The notes under the pieces are model-generated. The model worked only from the letters and a program-made list of their open reading frames with translations, was not told the DNA's origin and ran no database searches. Below are positions 13,531 through 25,575 of a stretch of DNA of 64,000 bases, in pieces; within the stretch, counting starts at the first letter, position 1; each line of letters begins with the position of its first letter. Location: NCBI RefSeq assembly GCF_003073045.1, contig NC_037602.1, positions 12,341,731 to 12,405,730 of the forward strand, read 5' to 3'. The DNA comes from Pomacea canaliculata (lineage: Eukaryota > Mollusca > Gastropoda > Architaenioglossa > Ampullariidae). The position numbers and the translations under genes were made by a program.

Positions 13531-14232
13531 TGTCACGGACCAGTCCGTACCTCTGTGTGCCTGATAATTTTAACTCCTTTTAGACTTACGATTGCAAGTG
13601 TAGATAGAATGTATGGGAGAATGAATGTGAACGTCAAGGGGAAAGGTTAACCGTGACACGAAGTGTATGGTGAACCCGGAACACGGCCAGTGTGTAAAGC
13701 TTTATAGTTACGCGGAGCGACCAAAGATTTTCTTACCCCCCTCTCTCGGGGAAGAATCAACCGATTCTAGGTGAAGTGTACATTACTAATTGTGTTATTT
13801 GATTCTAGTTGGCTGGGGATGCGAAGGATGACAATGAACTGACTAGTGTAACTACTGCTAAAGCGGTTATAAGACAAAACGGAACATTAGAACTGAAATC
13901 TTATTGCCGAACAGTATGAGAGAGTACAAGGAGCGTAAAATATTCATGCTTTTATCGCAAGATTTGATTATGCTAAGAATTATCGTGGGGAGTACCCCAG
14001 ATATAATCATTGCATATAATGTTAGGTTTTCGTCGCCTTTTAAGCCTTTTAATGCTGTGTGAGGTAAGTTGTTTACAAATAAGTATTTGTGTCGTAGTCT
14101 GTAAAGTCCTGAGCCACTATATAACGAAATTAACATGATTTGGGCAGCCCCATAAAATCGTTTTGTTGCGTGTTCAAAGAACGCGCTTTTGTCTCGTACG
14201 AGTGTGTTGTTCGAACCATCCGTGCCGTGACA
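13531..14232. mobile_element. solo LTR of a retrovirus-like (LTR) retrotransposon, fossil
   Basis: A 702-bp unit that begins TGTCACGG and ends CCGTGACA, the TG...CA form of LTR ends. It is flanked on both sides by GACCC (13526-13530 and 14233-14237), a 5-bp target duplication. No internal coding region or second LTR is present, so this is a solo LTR left by recombination. Gypsy-like is the likeliest family from the 5-bp duplication, but I cannot prove it. The intact target duplication suggests moderate age. A related terminal piece lies near 20,850-21,000. Confidence 0.6.
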
Positions 14233-15248
14233 GACCCGATTCTGAAAATTTCATGTTATTTACAATTCTAATAGTAATCTTTTCGGATAATTCGGTCTCG
14301 TCTTTATAGGTCTATCCAGCCAGACAAGTAATATATGCTCTTTGATGGCCGTATTCTAACTATTCCTGTTAAGTTATAGGCTTTTTAGTTACTGTGCAGC
14401 AGTAAAGATGGAACTCTCCTCGTTCATATCCACCACCTACTCGATCATTTTCCTCGGCAGAATCATGATAACCTTAGTTATTGTTACCAGATTCCTCTTT
14501 GTGTTTTCTATATGTGTTTTGCTTTTACTAGTAATCTTTTATCAGTCATCACTACCGTTGTTTATCCTTCGGTCTGTCCTTCGTTTGTTGTCCATGTCTC
14601 GTTCTTGTCTCAAGTGCTGAGTATGCGGTATATAAATAAATCACACGTTTATTATTATTATTGTGAGATTTCCAAATCTTTGGTCCATAACTGGCATAAG
14701 AATTACCGGATTCTCGATTTGGAAGGATGTGTATGCTTTTCTAGATATCACTTTTAGAAAAAGTTCTTGGGTGTAAGAAAGAGTTGTTTTTTTTAAAATT
14801 AAGCAAAAATTTAAAAAAAACTGTTTGCTGCTTTCCTGTTCTTCGACGTTCGATTGATAATGGTTGGTCGTATCACAATTAGACGGTGGCCTCAAAAAAA
14901 AAAAAAAATTAAAAAAAAATCCATCGTTCTCTCAGTTAAGTGGTTTCTGTAGTTGCGCATATCGGGCAGGTCGAAATAATGTACTCTGGGATCTAATCTG
15001 TTCCCCAGGTCTGACTTCTGCACGTGACCCAAGATTATTTATATACATCCAGATTAGTGTTGGGTGCGCATACGTTGTCTGCTCAGAGTACACGAATCGA
15101 TTGCCATAAGAAAAACCAATAATCGCTGACGATGGTCACCTGTGATGTGTCCCTTTTTGCCAGTGAGAATTGATTTTTTTTTAATGAAAGGAAGAAAAAA
15201 ATACATGGCCTCAACTTCTTAACGCAGTAAGCTTGGAGGTTTTATGTG
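14233..15248. other. spacer with a SINE-like tail
   Basis: Non-coding sequence between the solo LTR and the 3' end of the ubiquitin-like gene. It contains poly-A and poly-T runs near 14,790-14,915 and a repeat tail at 14603-14662. No gene is visible. Confidence 0.4.
14603..14662 (+). repeat. SINE-like 3' tail with ATT repeats
   Basis: CAAGTGCTGAGTATGCGG, then TATATAAATAAAT and an ATT-rich run. It resembles the 'GCGCTATATAAAT plus ATT repeats' tail seen elsewhere in the window (16148-16175, 34898-34938). The SINE head is not clear. Confidence 0.4.
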
Positions 15249-15254
15249 TTTATT
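15249..15254 (-). terminator. candidate poly(A) signal of the ubiquitin-like gene
   Basis: AATAAA on the minus strand, about 200 bases beyond the stop codon at 15456-15458. Confidence 0.45.
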
Positions 15255-15455
15255 ACGCAAAACTTACATTCACCATTTCAATGCACAGATCGATTTACAG
15301 CGAATGTCTTTCAGGGGCATTTACAGACTCCACACACTTTTCGACATAAGTTCGCTAAATGCCAGTCAAAGCACAAGCTGGACAATCCAAACTGTCAGTC
15401 AATTTTTTTTTTATGGTTGATGGTTGTATTGAGTCAAACTTCGCCGCACCGATTT

Positions 15456-15710
15456 TTACGAGCAGCATTTTCTCCCACCTCCAAGAACTCGCATCAAGAC
15501 ATTGATTGTGCAGAGGTTTTGTATGCCGTATTCCTCCAGAGGCTGACCATCCTCTAGTTGCCTACCCGCGTACAGGAGGCGCTGGTGCTTGGGGTCTATA
15601 TTGTCCCTGTCTTTCGCCTGTATCATGGCTTTTAGTTTGTCCACGGTGTCCGAAGGCTCCACGAACAGTGTGAATGTCTGGCCAGTCAGGTATTTAATGA
15701 ATATCTGCAT
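15456..15710 (-). CDS. divergent ubiquitin-like protein with a Cys-Cys tail
   Basis: An 84-aa protein made of one ubiquitin fold, about 55% identical to ubiquitin by my hand alignment, with a two-residue insertion in the loop after helix 1 (KDRDNIDP for KEGIPP). Lysines equivalent to 6, 27 and 33 are kept; 11 is Gln, 29 Met, 48 Arg and 63 Asn. Leu8 is kept, Ile44 is Leu and Val70 is Leu, so the hydrophobic patch is conservative. The end is MRVLGGGRKCCS, where ubiquitin has LRLRGG. Two fates are possible: cleavage after Gly-Gly, or lipidation of the Cys pair (an XCCX end, as in Rab prenylation; UBL3 is a known prenylated ubiquitin-like protein). A CTTTCTCCGCAG acceptor lies directly before the ATG, as in the polyubiquitin gene, which argues for gene duplication over a retrocopy. 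The frame is clean, so it is probably functional. Confidence 0.85.
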   Translation of the reverse strand: MQIFIKYLTGQTFTLFVEPSDTVDKLKAMIQAKDRDNIDPKHQRLLYAGRQLEDGQPLEEYGIQNLCTINVLMRVLGGGRKCCS

Positions 15711-15765
15711 CTGCGGAGAAAGAGTAAATTATAGAAATGAGTAAACATAGCTGAAATGTCTAGAC

Positions 15766-15880
15766 CAGTGGTTCTCAACCTTTTACTAGTGACGCCTCCC
15801 TGACGAACAAAGGTACGTCCGCGCGCCCCCCTTAGCCACACAATATAAGCTAATTTCACTAATGCCGGTATAAGAAACTT
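15766..15880 (+). mobile_element. end of a hAT-type DNA transposon
   Basis: CAGTGGTTCTCAACC at 15766-15780 is a typical terminal inverted repeat of hAT (Charlie-like) elements. The 8 bases before it are GTCTAGAC, which fits the usual hAT target (nTCTAGAn). I do not find the opposite terminus, so the copy is truncated or its other end has decayed; the right limit is approximate. It lies in the presumed 5' UTR intron of the ubiquitin-like gene. Confidence 0.5.
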
Positions 15881-16089
15881 TTAAAACTTTTTGGTGTCAA
15901 CAACACCAGGCACCCTGTAAACAACTACGGGCTTCTCACAGCCGTTGTAAACAGTATCTACTAATCCATACCCTCCTGCAGGCTATTAAAGTGTCCCAGA
16001 GCCTGCGGAGGGTTCTTACAACATTGTATTCAGTCCTAACCCTGACCAGTGCCCCAGAAGAAATATGTGAACTAGAGTACTAGACTGTG

Positions 16090-16176
16090 CTGTAAATATT
16101 ATTATTGTAAATTGTCTTGAACTTGTACATAGAGCAGGGATATAAGGCGCTATACAAACGAACTTTATTAAAATGA
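16090..16176 (+). repeat. SINE-like tail with GGCGCTATACAAA
   Basis: TATTATTATTGTAAATTG followed by CATAGAGCAGGGATATAAGG and CGCTATACAAACG. The tail shares its motif order with the copies at 14603 and 34898. A second repeat of the GCGCTTTA class lies at 16505-16570 in the same intron. Confidence 0.4.
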
Positions 16177-16504
16177 ACATGTGTCACATTCTAAGGTCTG
16201 CTTCGGTGACAAGTCCTCATTTCATTACTACGCTATGGGACTAGGCTGCACTTACCACTACGGCAGGACTGTTTACTTCATTCTACAAGCAGCGTTTGCA
16301 CGTGTATAAAAGGAGCCAAGAGGGGAATTTTTATACAAATTTCCTTCTTTAGATATAGTTATACATTCTATAGCTATACATTTCATTCCATAATCAAGTC
16401 AATACATTGTATAATTATACAATACATTCTTTATGTAATTATACAATACAATACGTAACTGCATGATACAGCTAGAATTTGTGTTAAGCAAACATAAAAA
16501 ATAA

Positions 16505-16570
16505 TAGGTTAATTTATGTAGCGCTTTACCACACCATCAAATACTAACTCAAAGCTCTTCACAAAAATAT
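16505..16570 (+). repeat. dispersed repeat, GCGCTTTACC class
   Basis: TTAATTTATGTAGCGCTTTA, then CTCAAAGCTCTTCACAAAA about 30 bases later. It matches the layout of the copy at 10565-10626. Confidence 0.4.
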
Positions 16571-16715
16571 ATACAATAATAATCGTCTCAAAACAAAGAG
16601 TTCATAAGAATTAATAAGCTGTGCAGGCTACCGAAATTAAGGCGACCATACAACGACTGTAGACATGCTAATACAGCAAACTAATGTGAAATTAAAATTT
16701 CTAAGAGGTATTCCT

Positions 16716-16955
16716 ACCTTTCGATGAACTGTCTTAGTCTAGGAGTTGCGTTAGCGGTAAGCTTATTTGCGATCTTCCTCGGCAACTTGTTTCTTGACAC
16801 TGCGGTCTGAGGTACGTATGCGTCACCTGTGATCTGTCTAAGCGTGACTGGGAAATTTCCAGCGTTCAAAGAAAGTTCTGAAGATATTTGTTTTGCGTAA
16901 TTCCGCGAAAGCAACCTTACAACTTTCGGTTTGCTTGGTCTATAAATAATGACAC
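16716..16955 (-). promoter_or_regulatory. possible promoter and non-coding first exon of the ubiquitin-like gene
   Basis: On the minus strand a TATTTATAG motif near 16940 is followed by about 200 bases ending at a GAAAG|GTAGGA donor (exon end 16716). Splicing to the acceptor before 15710 would give a 5' UTR intron of about 1 kb, the usual layout of ubiquitin genes. A 66-codon open frame runs through this exon but does not join the ubiquitin-like frame in phase. The exon is inferred, not proven. Confidence 0.35.
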
Positions 16956-18396
16956 GTTACGTTTAGACACATTTCGATGAAATGTTCTCCATGCCGCTAC
17001 TGTTTGCATTACTGCAGAGTATCGGTGGAGAAAGGCTGTTCTAAACCACGGTAAGTGCCAAACGTCGAGCCCCTTAAAGGTGGTGCAACACGGGGTTTGG
17101 CAAAAACCACTTTCTTGTGAAACAGCCTCGTTTTATCTTGTGTCCTTAGAGTCCCATTGTACTGACAATGTCCTAGAAAATTTGGATGTACAGTATTCAC
17201 AAAATTACTAATGTCCCCAAAGTTCGCCTCAAAACAACGCTCGGTACACTGCATTAGGTCACCTGAAGTCGACACAGTCGTAAGAGCCGGTGATTAAGTG
17301 AATGGCATGTACGGGGAATAAATGAGTTGGGGTGACGATTTGTTTTACATACTCTACATTCTTATGTCTGCGGCCAGACCGCATGCCAACATCTGCAATG
17401 GTGCTTCGTAAGGATATGCTGAATTCATAAGAAAACTGCTTGCTTCCTGTGATAAAACCGGGAGAGAATGACAGTTGACACAGAGACCGCAGTTTCCGTA
17501 GAAGGTACATCCATTGCTAGCTCCGACTAGGATTATGCCAGTGCTGGCGTCCCATTTAGTCTTATTGTCCAAGGTAGCATAATTATTTTTAGTAGTTCAC
17601 TGTCTTGAAAGCATCACCATAGATATTACTGTTAGACACCCCCTTCCCAAAACCCTCCCCACCTACCTTTTCTCTGGGCCAGTGGGCGCATGCAACTCGC
17701 TGTCAAACATTTTTCCCCGACATCAAGAACATGAGAAACGGTCTACACTGCTTGATGATTGACTCATCAATGGTATTGTATTGTAGGAAAAGATGATGAG
17801 ACCCTTCTTTCAATGTGTTCTAGTATTTGTCTCTCAAATGTTTTACTAAAACACATGCTCTCTGCCATACCTGGATAGAAGGGACAATGGTGAGGTACTG
17901 GAATTTTATACCTTGACACCATCAGTTCAACGATGGCGAGAGTAAGCCAAAACAGGTGATGAATAAGTGGTAGCATGTAAGTTTGGGATATCTTTTTTAA
18001 ACTGCTGACCCATCTTTGACACAAATTTCATCTCTGTTAACATTCTTAGCTGTTGCCATTTTCCCGTCTACCACTGGTTTCAATAATTCGGACGAATCTC
18101 TCATATTCCACCCCTTCTTCTTCTTCTCATATTTGATTTTGAGGACGGAACTGAGCGGAACTATGGAAATTGTTGCTTACTTTTAAATCACGTGATCTTT
18201 GCCATGCAATGTTGGTACTGTATCACATAGTGGTCAACGGTTTTAGTGATGCAAAAGTATTTAAACCCACACATATGCCTGTAAGAAAGGATTAACTTTA
18301 ACGACCCAAACGAATTCACCAGAAACACAAAAATTGCAACCTTATTCAAACAATACTTTAAACATACAAAACTACAACGAAAAAACTTGAGCTGAC
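16956..18396. other. spacer between the ubiquitin-like gene and polyubiquitin
   Basis: Several short minus-strand open frames (17,009-18,024) have no recognisable content. A good donor-like AAAAG|GTAGGT occurs near 17,672 on the minus strand after a short open stretch, so an extra upstream non-coding exon is possible. No gene call is justified. Confidence 0.35.
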
Positions 18397-18406
18397 TTTA
18401 TTTATT
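18397..18406 (-). terminator. poly(A) signals of polyubiquitin
   Basis: Overlapping AATAAATAAA on the minus strand, about 220 bases beyond the polyubiquitin stop. Confidence 0.6.
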
Positions 18407-18621
18407 TTGCAATCAAAAAATATTTCCAAGACCTAGCATTAGTTCACAGCAACTAAAAACAAGTCCTAGGAAACGTTTGAAGCGTTTTCAGCTACTTTCT
18501 CGAAAAGTGCTTTTTTAAATTACTGACAGTTGCAGAAATTAATTATAATTAGCAAAAGCTTTAATAAACATCTGAACTGTAAATAATTCTTTCTCAGTTA
18601 ACAATCTTCTTGTCCAAAATA

Positions 18622-20728
<2,107 letters not shown>

Positions 20729-20849
20729 CTACAGTTTTGTTTGAATCATACATGTGGCTGCTTTGCTTTGATGAAGTTCTTTGTCGTATAAATATTCTAG
20801 CAATAAATAATCAGAGTTAATTTTGATGCCTATCTGCCATATTTAGATA

Positions 20850-21000
20850 ACTTAAAAGTCTCTTTAGACTGCTCCCTACACCGTTGTAGATTCCTTCAGA
20901 CAAATCATTTTGTTTATTTGCGTGAAAGAACGCGTATTTGTCTAACTGAGCAAGTGTGTCGAAAGGGAGTGAGCGGGAGATACTTTGCGGTGTCGTGACA
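20850..21000 (+). mobile_element. LTR end fragment related to the solo LTR, fossil
   Basis: Shares with the 3' end of the element at 13531-14232 the ordered blocks TTGCGTG, AAGAACGCG, TTTGTCT, GTGTGTCGAA and a terminal CGTGACAGAC. The left limit is not clear. It lies in the 5' UTR intron of polyubiquitin. It is a broken terminal fragment, more diverged than the solo LTR. Confidence 0.45.
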
Positions 21001-21715
21001 GACAATGAGAGTCTAAAATAGTACCACTATTTTCCTATCAGTTAATTAGAGCATAGAAATAGTACTAAACACAGTTTTAACAGAAAGTCACTTGCTAATT
21101 GGGCCAACGTAGACTTGGAATACTATAATAAATTAAACATATTTCACAAATTAAAGTAAATAATGCTAGGAAACTTCCTTTAATTTTACATATAGAAAAC
21201 TTTTCTATACCAACTACTTTATGTCTGAAACTCTGCCAATATCAACAACGAATCACATTCATTCCCGAATTTCGCAGGAAAAAATACCTTCTTATTAAAT
21301 GTTATTTCCATCGTGACAGAATAACGAGATGCTGGCATTTGCCCAAGCAATTGTTGTCCCTACTTCCCCCTTCCCCGTGACACTGGCAGATCTTATGTTT
21401 GGTCATTATGCGAAAATGATTAGTCATCGCGAACGCCATCTTGAAAAGACAAAACGGTCGCCTACCGATCCGTTCACAAGCCCTTCCAAATGTTTAAATA
21501 CAGTGAATCTGAACGAAAAATAACATATCTGCGCATTGTTATTTCCTACAATCGCATATGTTTACGCACACACCGACGGCGATTTGATTTCACAAGGCCC
21601 TAGACTACTCCGTCGAATCACGAATGATTCGACACTACTGTCATTAGTTTAACATAAATTCTACTTAACTTAAGTTGTACCAAAACTTCAAGAATAAGAT
21701 AACAACTAGTCTTAC

Positions 21716-22083
21716 CGTTCCAGAAGTTACAACCTGGACCCTTGTATACGAAAAATTTGCGAAGAATTTGTAGCTGATCGTCGACGAGAACAAGTCGGCT
21801 AGACGATTTCTTCGGCTGTCTACTTCGCAATGGCACGCAGAGCGTTTTATAATGATGCATCACGTGGTCTGCTTCAGGTCGTGTGATGTCATGGAACGTC
21901 AGATCTAAAAATATATATTTTTCTTTCAAATGAACAAGCGCAGTGGAGACGAAAATATTTTTATTTTTATCAGTTAAAAAACAGTTTTTTTCCTCAAATT
22001 GCAAGTAGTTGTTGTATTATACTTCTAGATTTTGTAAATAACCCTAGCCTTTCTTTGTCAAATCGTGGTCGAGCATTCTAGAA
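21716..22083 (-). promoter_or_regulatory. likely polyubiquitin promoter and first exon
   Basis: On the minus strand, TATAAAA at 21851-21845 is followed about 130 bases later by a strong donor, GAACG|GTAAGA (exon end 21716). Splicing to 20677 gives a 5' UTR intron of 1038 bp, the standard polyubiquitin layout. Upstream of the TATA box are CACGTG, TGACATCA (CRE-like) and, at 22076-22083, TTCTAGAA, a two-unit heat-shock element core. Stress induction is a reasonable inference. Confidence 0.5.
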
Positions 22084-25072
22084 AGGTGAACCCACTCTAT
22101 CTTTAGTATAAAAAAATTGCATTGCAATCAGTCAAGAGCTTGCGTTGACTATACTAGCTGCACTCAGCATAAATTTATCGGCATGAAAACATTTCTGGAT
22201 GATTCCGACCGTGCTTGTATGACCGCTTAACATTGCTGAGTCTTATCGATAAAATGATAATTACGAAAACATAACCGAGTCGAGAAATCATCACTAAACA
22301 TGTTCATGTTCATGACACGAGTACACAATATTTTCCTCACCATCAAAGACTGGAATAACAGATGGTGGAAGAATACAGCCTCAACATCTTTAAAAAAAAA
22401 TATATAAAAAAATAGAAGAATTGTTTTACTAGTTCAGATGTAGATCATCTCATTGCTGACAAAAAGACCAGAATTTGAGTAATAGTAAAGCTGCTCGTAC
22501 TACATAGGCCGACCAGACTTGGCAAGAGGTCATTAAGGTCAGGTGTGACGGATTAATTATCATGGTGTGCATTTCACTCTTTTTTATTGACCTATGCTTG
22601 TCACCCCGTAGTGGTCGCTGAAATGGAGGTAGAGGGGATGAATTTAAACAGCAGCTGACAAGGCTGGAGACTGAATAATAATTTTATAAACCATACAATG
22701 TCAATAAAAATTTCCTATCAGGGCTAAAAATAATCAGGTAAGACGATAACCATCACAGAATTTTGACAGTCACACACTATACAAAGTTCTTTCTTGAGCA
22801 GCTGTCCTGCATAGAATGATCATTCCATTCTTTTATATTTTCAGCAAGTTTTTCCTTTTTGTCATTAGACTTTCTGAAGTTACTCTGAAGAATAGTCTCA
22901 GTATTGAGACAGGTATAGCCGTATAGGTTATGTGGCATGGCTTGCATCATTTTACTGTTGGCAGAAGAAATTCTTGGGAGGTGTCTGGATTTTACTGTGT
23001 TAAGTTAAAAATCTCTGAACAAGTCATCTGAACAATATTTCTTTGACAATGGGCACATTTTTGGTGAAACAGTTTTTGTTTACTCGAAGTTCTCATAAGC
23101 TTAAAACTACAATCTCAGCTTACTAGCTAGCCAACCATGGGTCACGATGAACGAATGGATTTTCTCCAAATGTTCCCTCTACTTATTGATCATACATCCT
23201 CTTTCTATATATATATCATCATCATAACCTCTTGCCCTTTTGCATTTGACAGATGATAAAAAAAAATGAGTTGGGACTGTAAATTACAGTTCATAAACTA
23301 CTCAGAATAAATAACAAACAGGCTAGATATGGTTGATTCCGATTTTTTTTTGTATGTACACTGTAACTTCATTAATTCACACTATTTTTCCCCCATGATA
23401 ATACTGATACAGTGATAGTTTTGCATTATGTTTAAACATTTTCATTTTATTTATACAGTAGATGATGGAACATAACAAAGCATTAAGAGGATTGTTTGTT
23501 ATGTTGGATCCTAAAGGATAAAGCAAGCTTGTTGCTCCAGATGTATATTCTAGAACTTGAGTGTTTGGATTATCCCTACAGCAAGACGTAGGACGATAAT
23601 GAACACAATTTAAGAAAGCGTCTCAATTTGGAGATGTTATTAAGTCCAGGATTAAGATCATGATGGAATTAACATTAAAATGGAATTAAAAAAAGTGACA
23701 GGACTTTTGCTGAATCTGGAAAGCAGCTTCAGTTTCTTGGGAAAGAGCCTTTTTGGTAACTTCCAGAACACCAAATAATGTGACACTTACTTGAAGTCAG
23801 TCTCGCTCAGAAGGAGAGGTCAGCATGGAGAAAGAAAAAGCACAGTGTTCAGTCTGCTCTTTTCTCTTTCAATATGCAAGAAAATTGAAGAAACTGTTTT
23901 AGTTTATAAGGGCTTCTACACTGGAAAAATTATTGATATTGGTAACTCTGAAACGGTAGATGTCAACTTTATGGGGTTACAAAACCAACATAAAAGTAAA
24001 AGCAGAAAGTGTGTACCTGTGGCCTAGACTAGATACAAAGTTTTCTTCAGCCTTGAATTTGCCGTAAATATGATCATCATTCCATCCTCTTTATATGGTT
24101 GAACGTCCAAAAACATTAATGACCAGGAGTGCAGTTGAAGGTGCGCTTTATGTATGAATGACAAAAACCAGCTGAGACAATTTTATGGGAAAAAGATTAT
24201 CTACCATTGTCAAATAATATTCTTCTGCCATCAATCAAAACTGACCATTAATGAATCTCTCTAAAATACCCTCACTTCTTTATTAAACCTAATGTTATTT
24301 CTTCATTAAACCTAATGTTATTTTTACAGAATTGAATCTGACATGGAATGTAGAAGATACTGGTATTTCATCATGTATTCCCACTAGCTGTATATCAAAA
24401 TTCTGTATACATTGCAGTTAAATTTTTTAAGTTAGACATGCAGTCTACTTCAAGTTATAGATGATTTTGACCTCCAAATTTTATTATCTTCATTACTCTT
24501 TCAGAATGACCTAAAACACTTTGAATATACTATAGTCAATTTGAAATTTTGGCATTTCTATAATTTTCTTTTAAAGGTGTGTAGGTTAGGGTGGATGCTT
24601 CAAGTGAGATAGTGAAAGAGACAAATGAAAATTACAGCTAAGGCAATGTCCACCAACACACAAATCATGTTGCTAGTCCCTTGTATACTGCTAATGTGAT
24701 GGCAGACATAAGAAAGACATTATGAAGATAAAATAATAATTATGATCACAATATAAATCATGATTTGGGGACATTTTTGAGAGCTGGCAATAATGAGTAT
24801 TCCAGCTATTTCAATTTATATTCATTAAATACAAAGTTTATACTGATTCTGGGATAATAATAAGTTGTTTTTAACATTGGGTAAAATGAGACAAGTAGTC
24901 AATACCAACAAGTATCAGCAGATAATGTTTTCAGTAAATTTAAAGAGATGAGCTCTGACACACTCTTTTCACTTCCACACTTGAAAGAATATATAGCAGA
25001 GACAATTGAGACAGTTTCAATTTTGAATGTTACTGAATACAGACGATAAAACAAACATAATGGTAATCATTT
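22084..25072. other. spacer with decayed repeats
   Basis: AT-rich sequence between the polyubiquitin promoter and the 3' end of MSTO1. It holds a pseudogene-like fragment (23791-24027), a 24-bp tandem duplication near 24,277-24,326 and short AT repeats. I see no intact gene. Confidence 0.4.
23791..24027 (+). pseudogene. decayed coding fragment, family not recognised
   Basis: An open stretch containing VLVYKGFYTGKIIDI and SETVDVNFMGLQ. From memory, 'GKI...VDVNFM...' segments occur near the C-terminus of uncharacterised, transposon-associated proteins in invertebrates. The frame continues past a stop with FSSALNLPVN-like content and upstream homology looks eroded, so I treat it as a relic of a repeated gene. 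Confidence 0.35.
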
Positions 25073-25078
25073 TTTATT
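25073..25078 (-). terminator. candidate poly(A) signal of MSTO1
   Basis: AATAAA on the minus strand, about 500 bases beyond the misato stop at 25576-25578. Confidence 0.4.
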
Positions 25079-25575
25079 TTACAAATGATTCTTTTGAAAT
25101 AATGAAGGCTAACCCTTTAAAGAACTCATTCACTCCATTTACAGGTCTAGAAAGTTACAATTTTTGTTAATGACTGTTTAAAGCTCTCTACAACACTCTT
25201 TTCCAAATTATGTGAAAATACATGCAGGATGTTTGTAGGAGTGTATCAGGTGAACAGAAAGGGAAGTATTCACTGAGCACTTGCACTGAGCTTTACCAAT
25301 CATTAGAAAAGAATGCAACCCCCACTAGACCTTTTAAAGGAAATCATTCACTCACTGATGTTAGATGTTCATGGGGTGGGGTGACTGATAAACTTTCCAA
25401 ACATTCTAATTGAAATTTGAAATACAACTATCACAGTTAGCTGATGTGAAGCCTTGCATCTTGAAACAAATCAAACTATCGATAGTATGTTGTACATATT
25501 GTAGGTCACATGAATCCACTGATACTGATCATCGTTCTTATGCTCACTAGAAGTCTTAGTAAGATCACTCCACTA

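Noticed and set aside
16714-16914. 66-codon frame as the N-terminus of the ubiquitin-like protein
   Set aside because: It ends at a good donor, but splicing to the ubiquitin-like exon would change frame; it is better read as 5' UTR.
17009-18024. Cluster of minus-strand frames between the two ubiquitin-family genes
   Set aside because: No recognisable domain, inconsistent frames and no linked splice sites.
21618-22004. 128-codon minus-strand frame
   Set aside because: It covers the presumed polyubiquitin promoter and first exon and has no protein-like features of its own.
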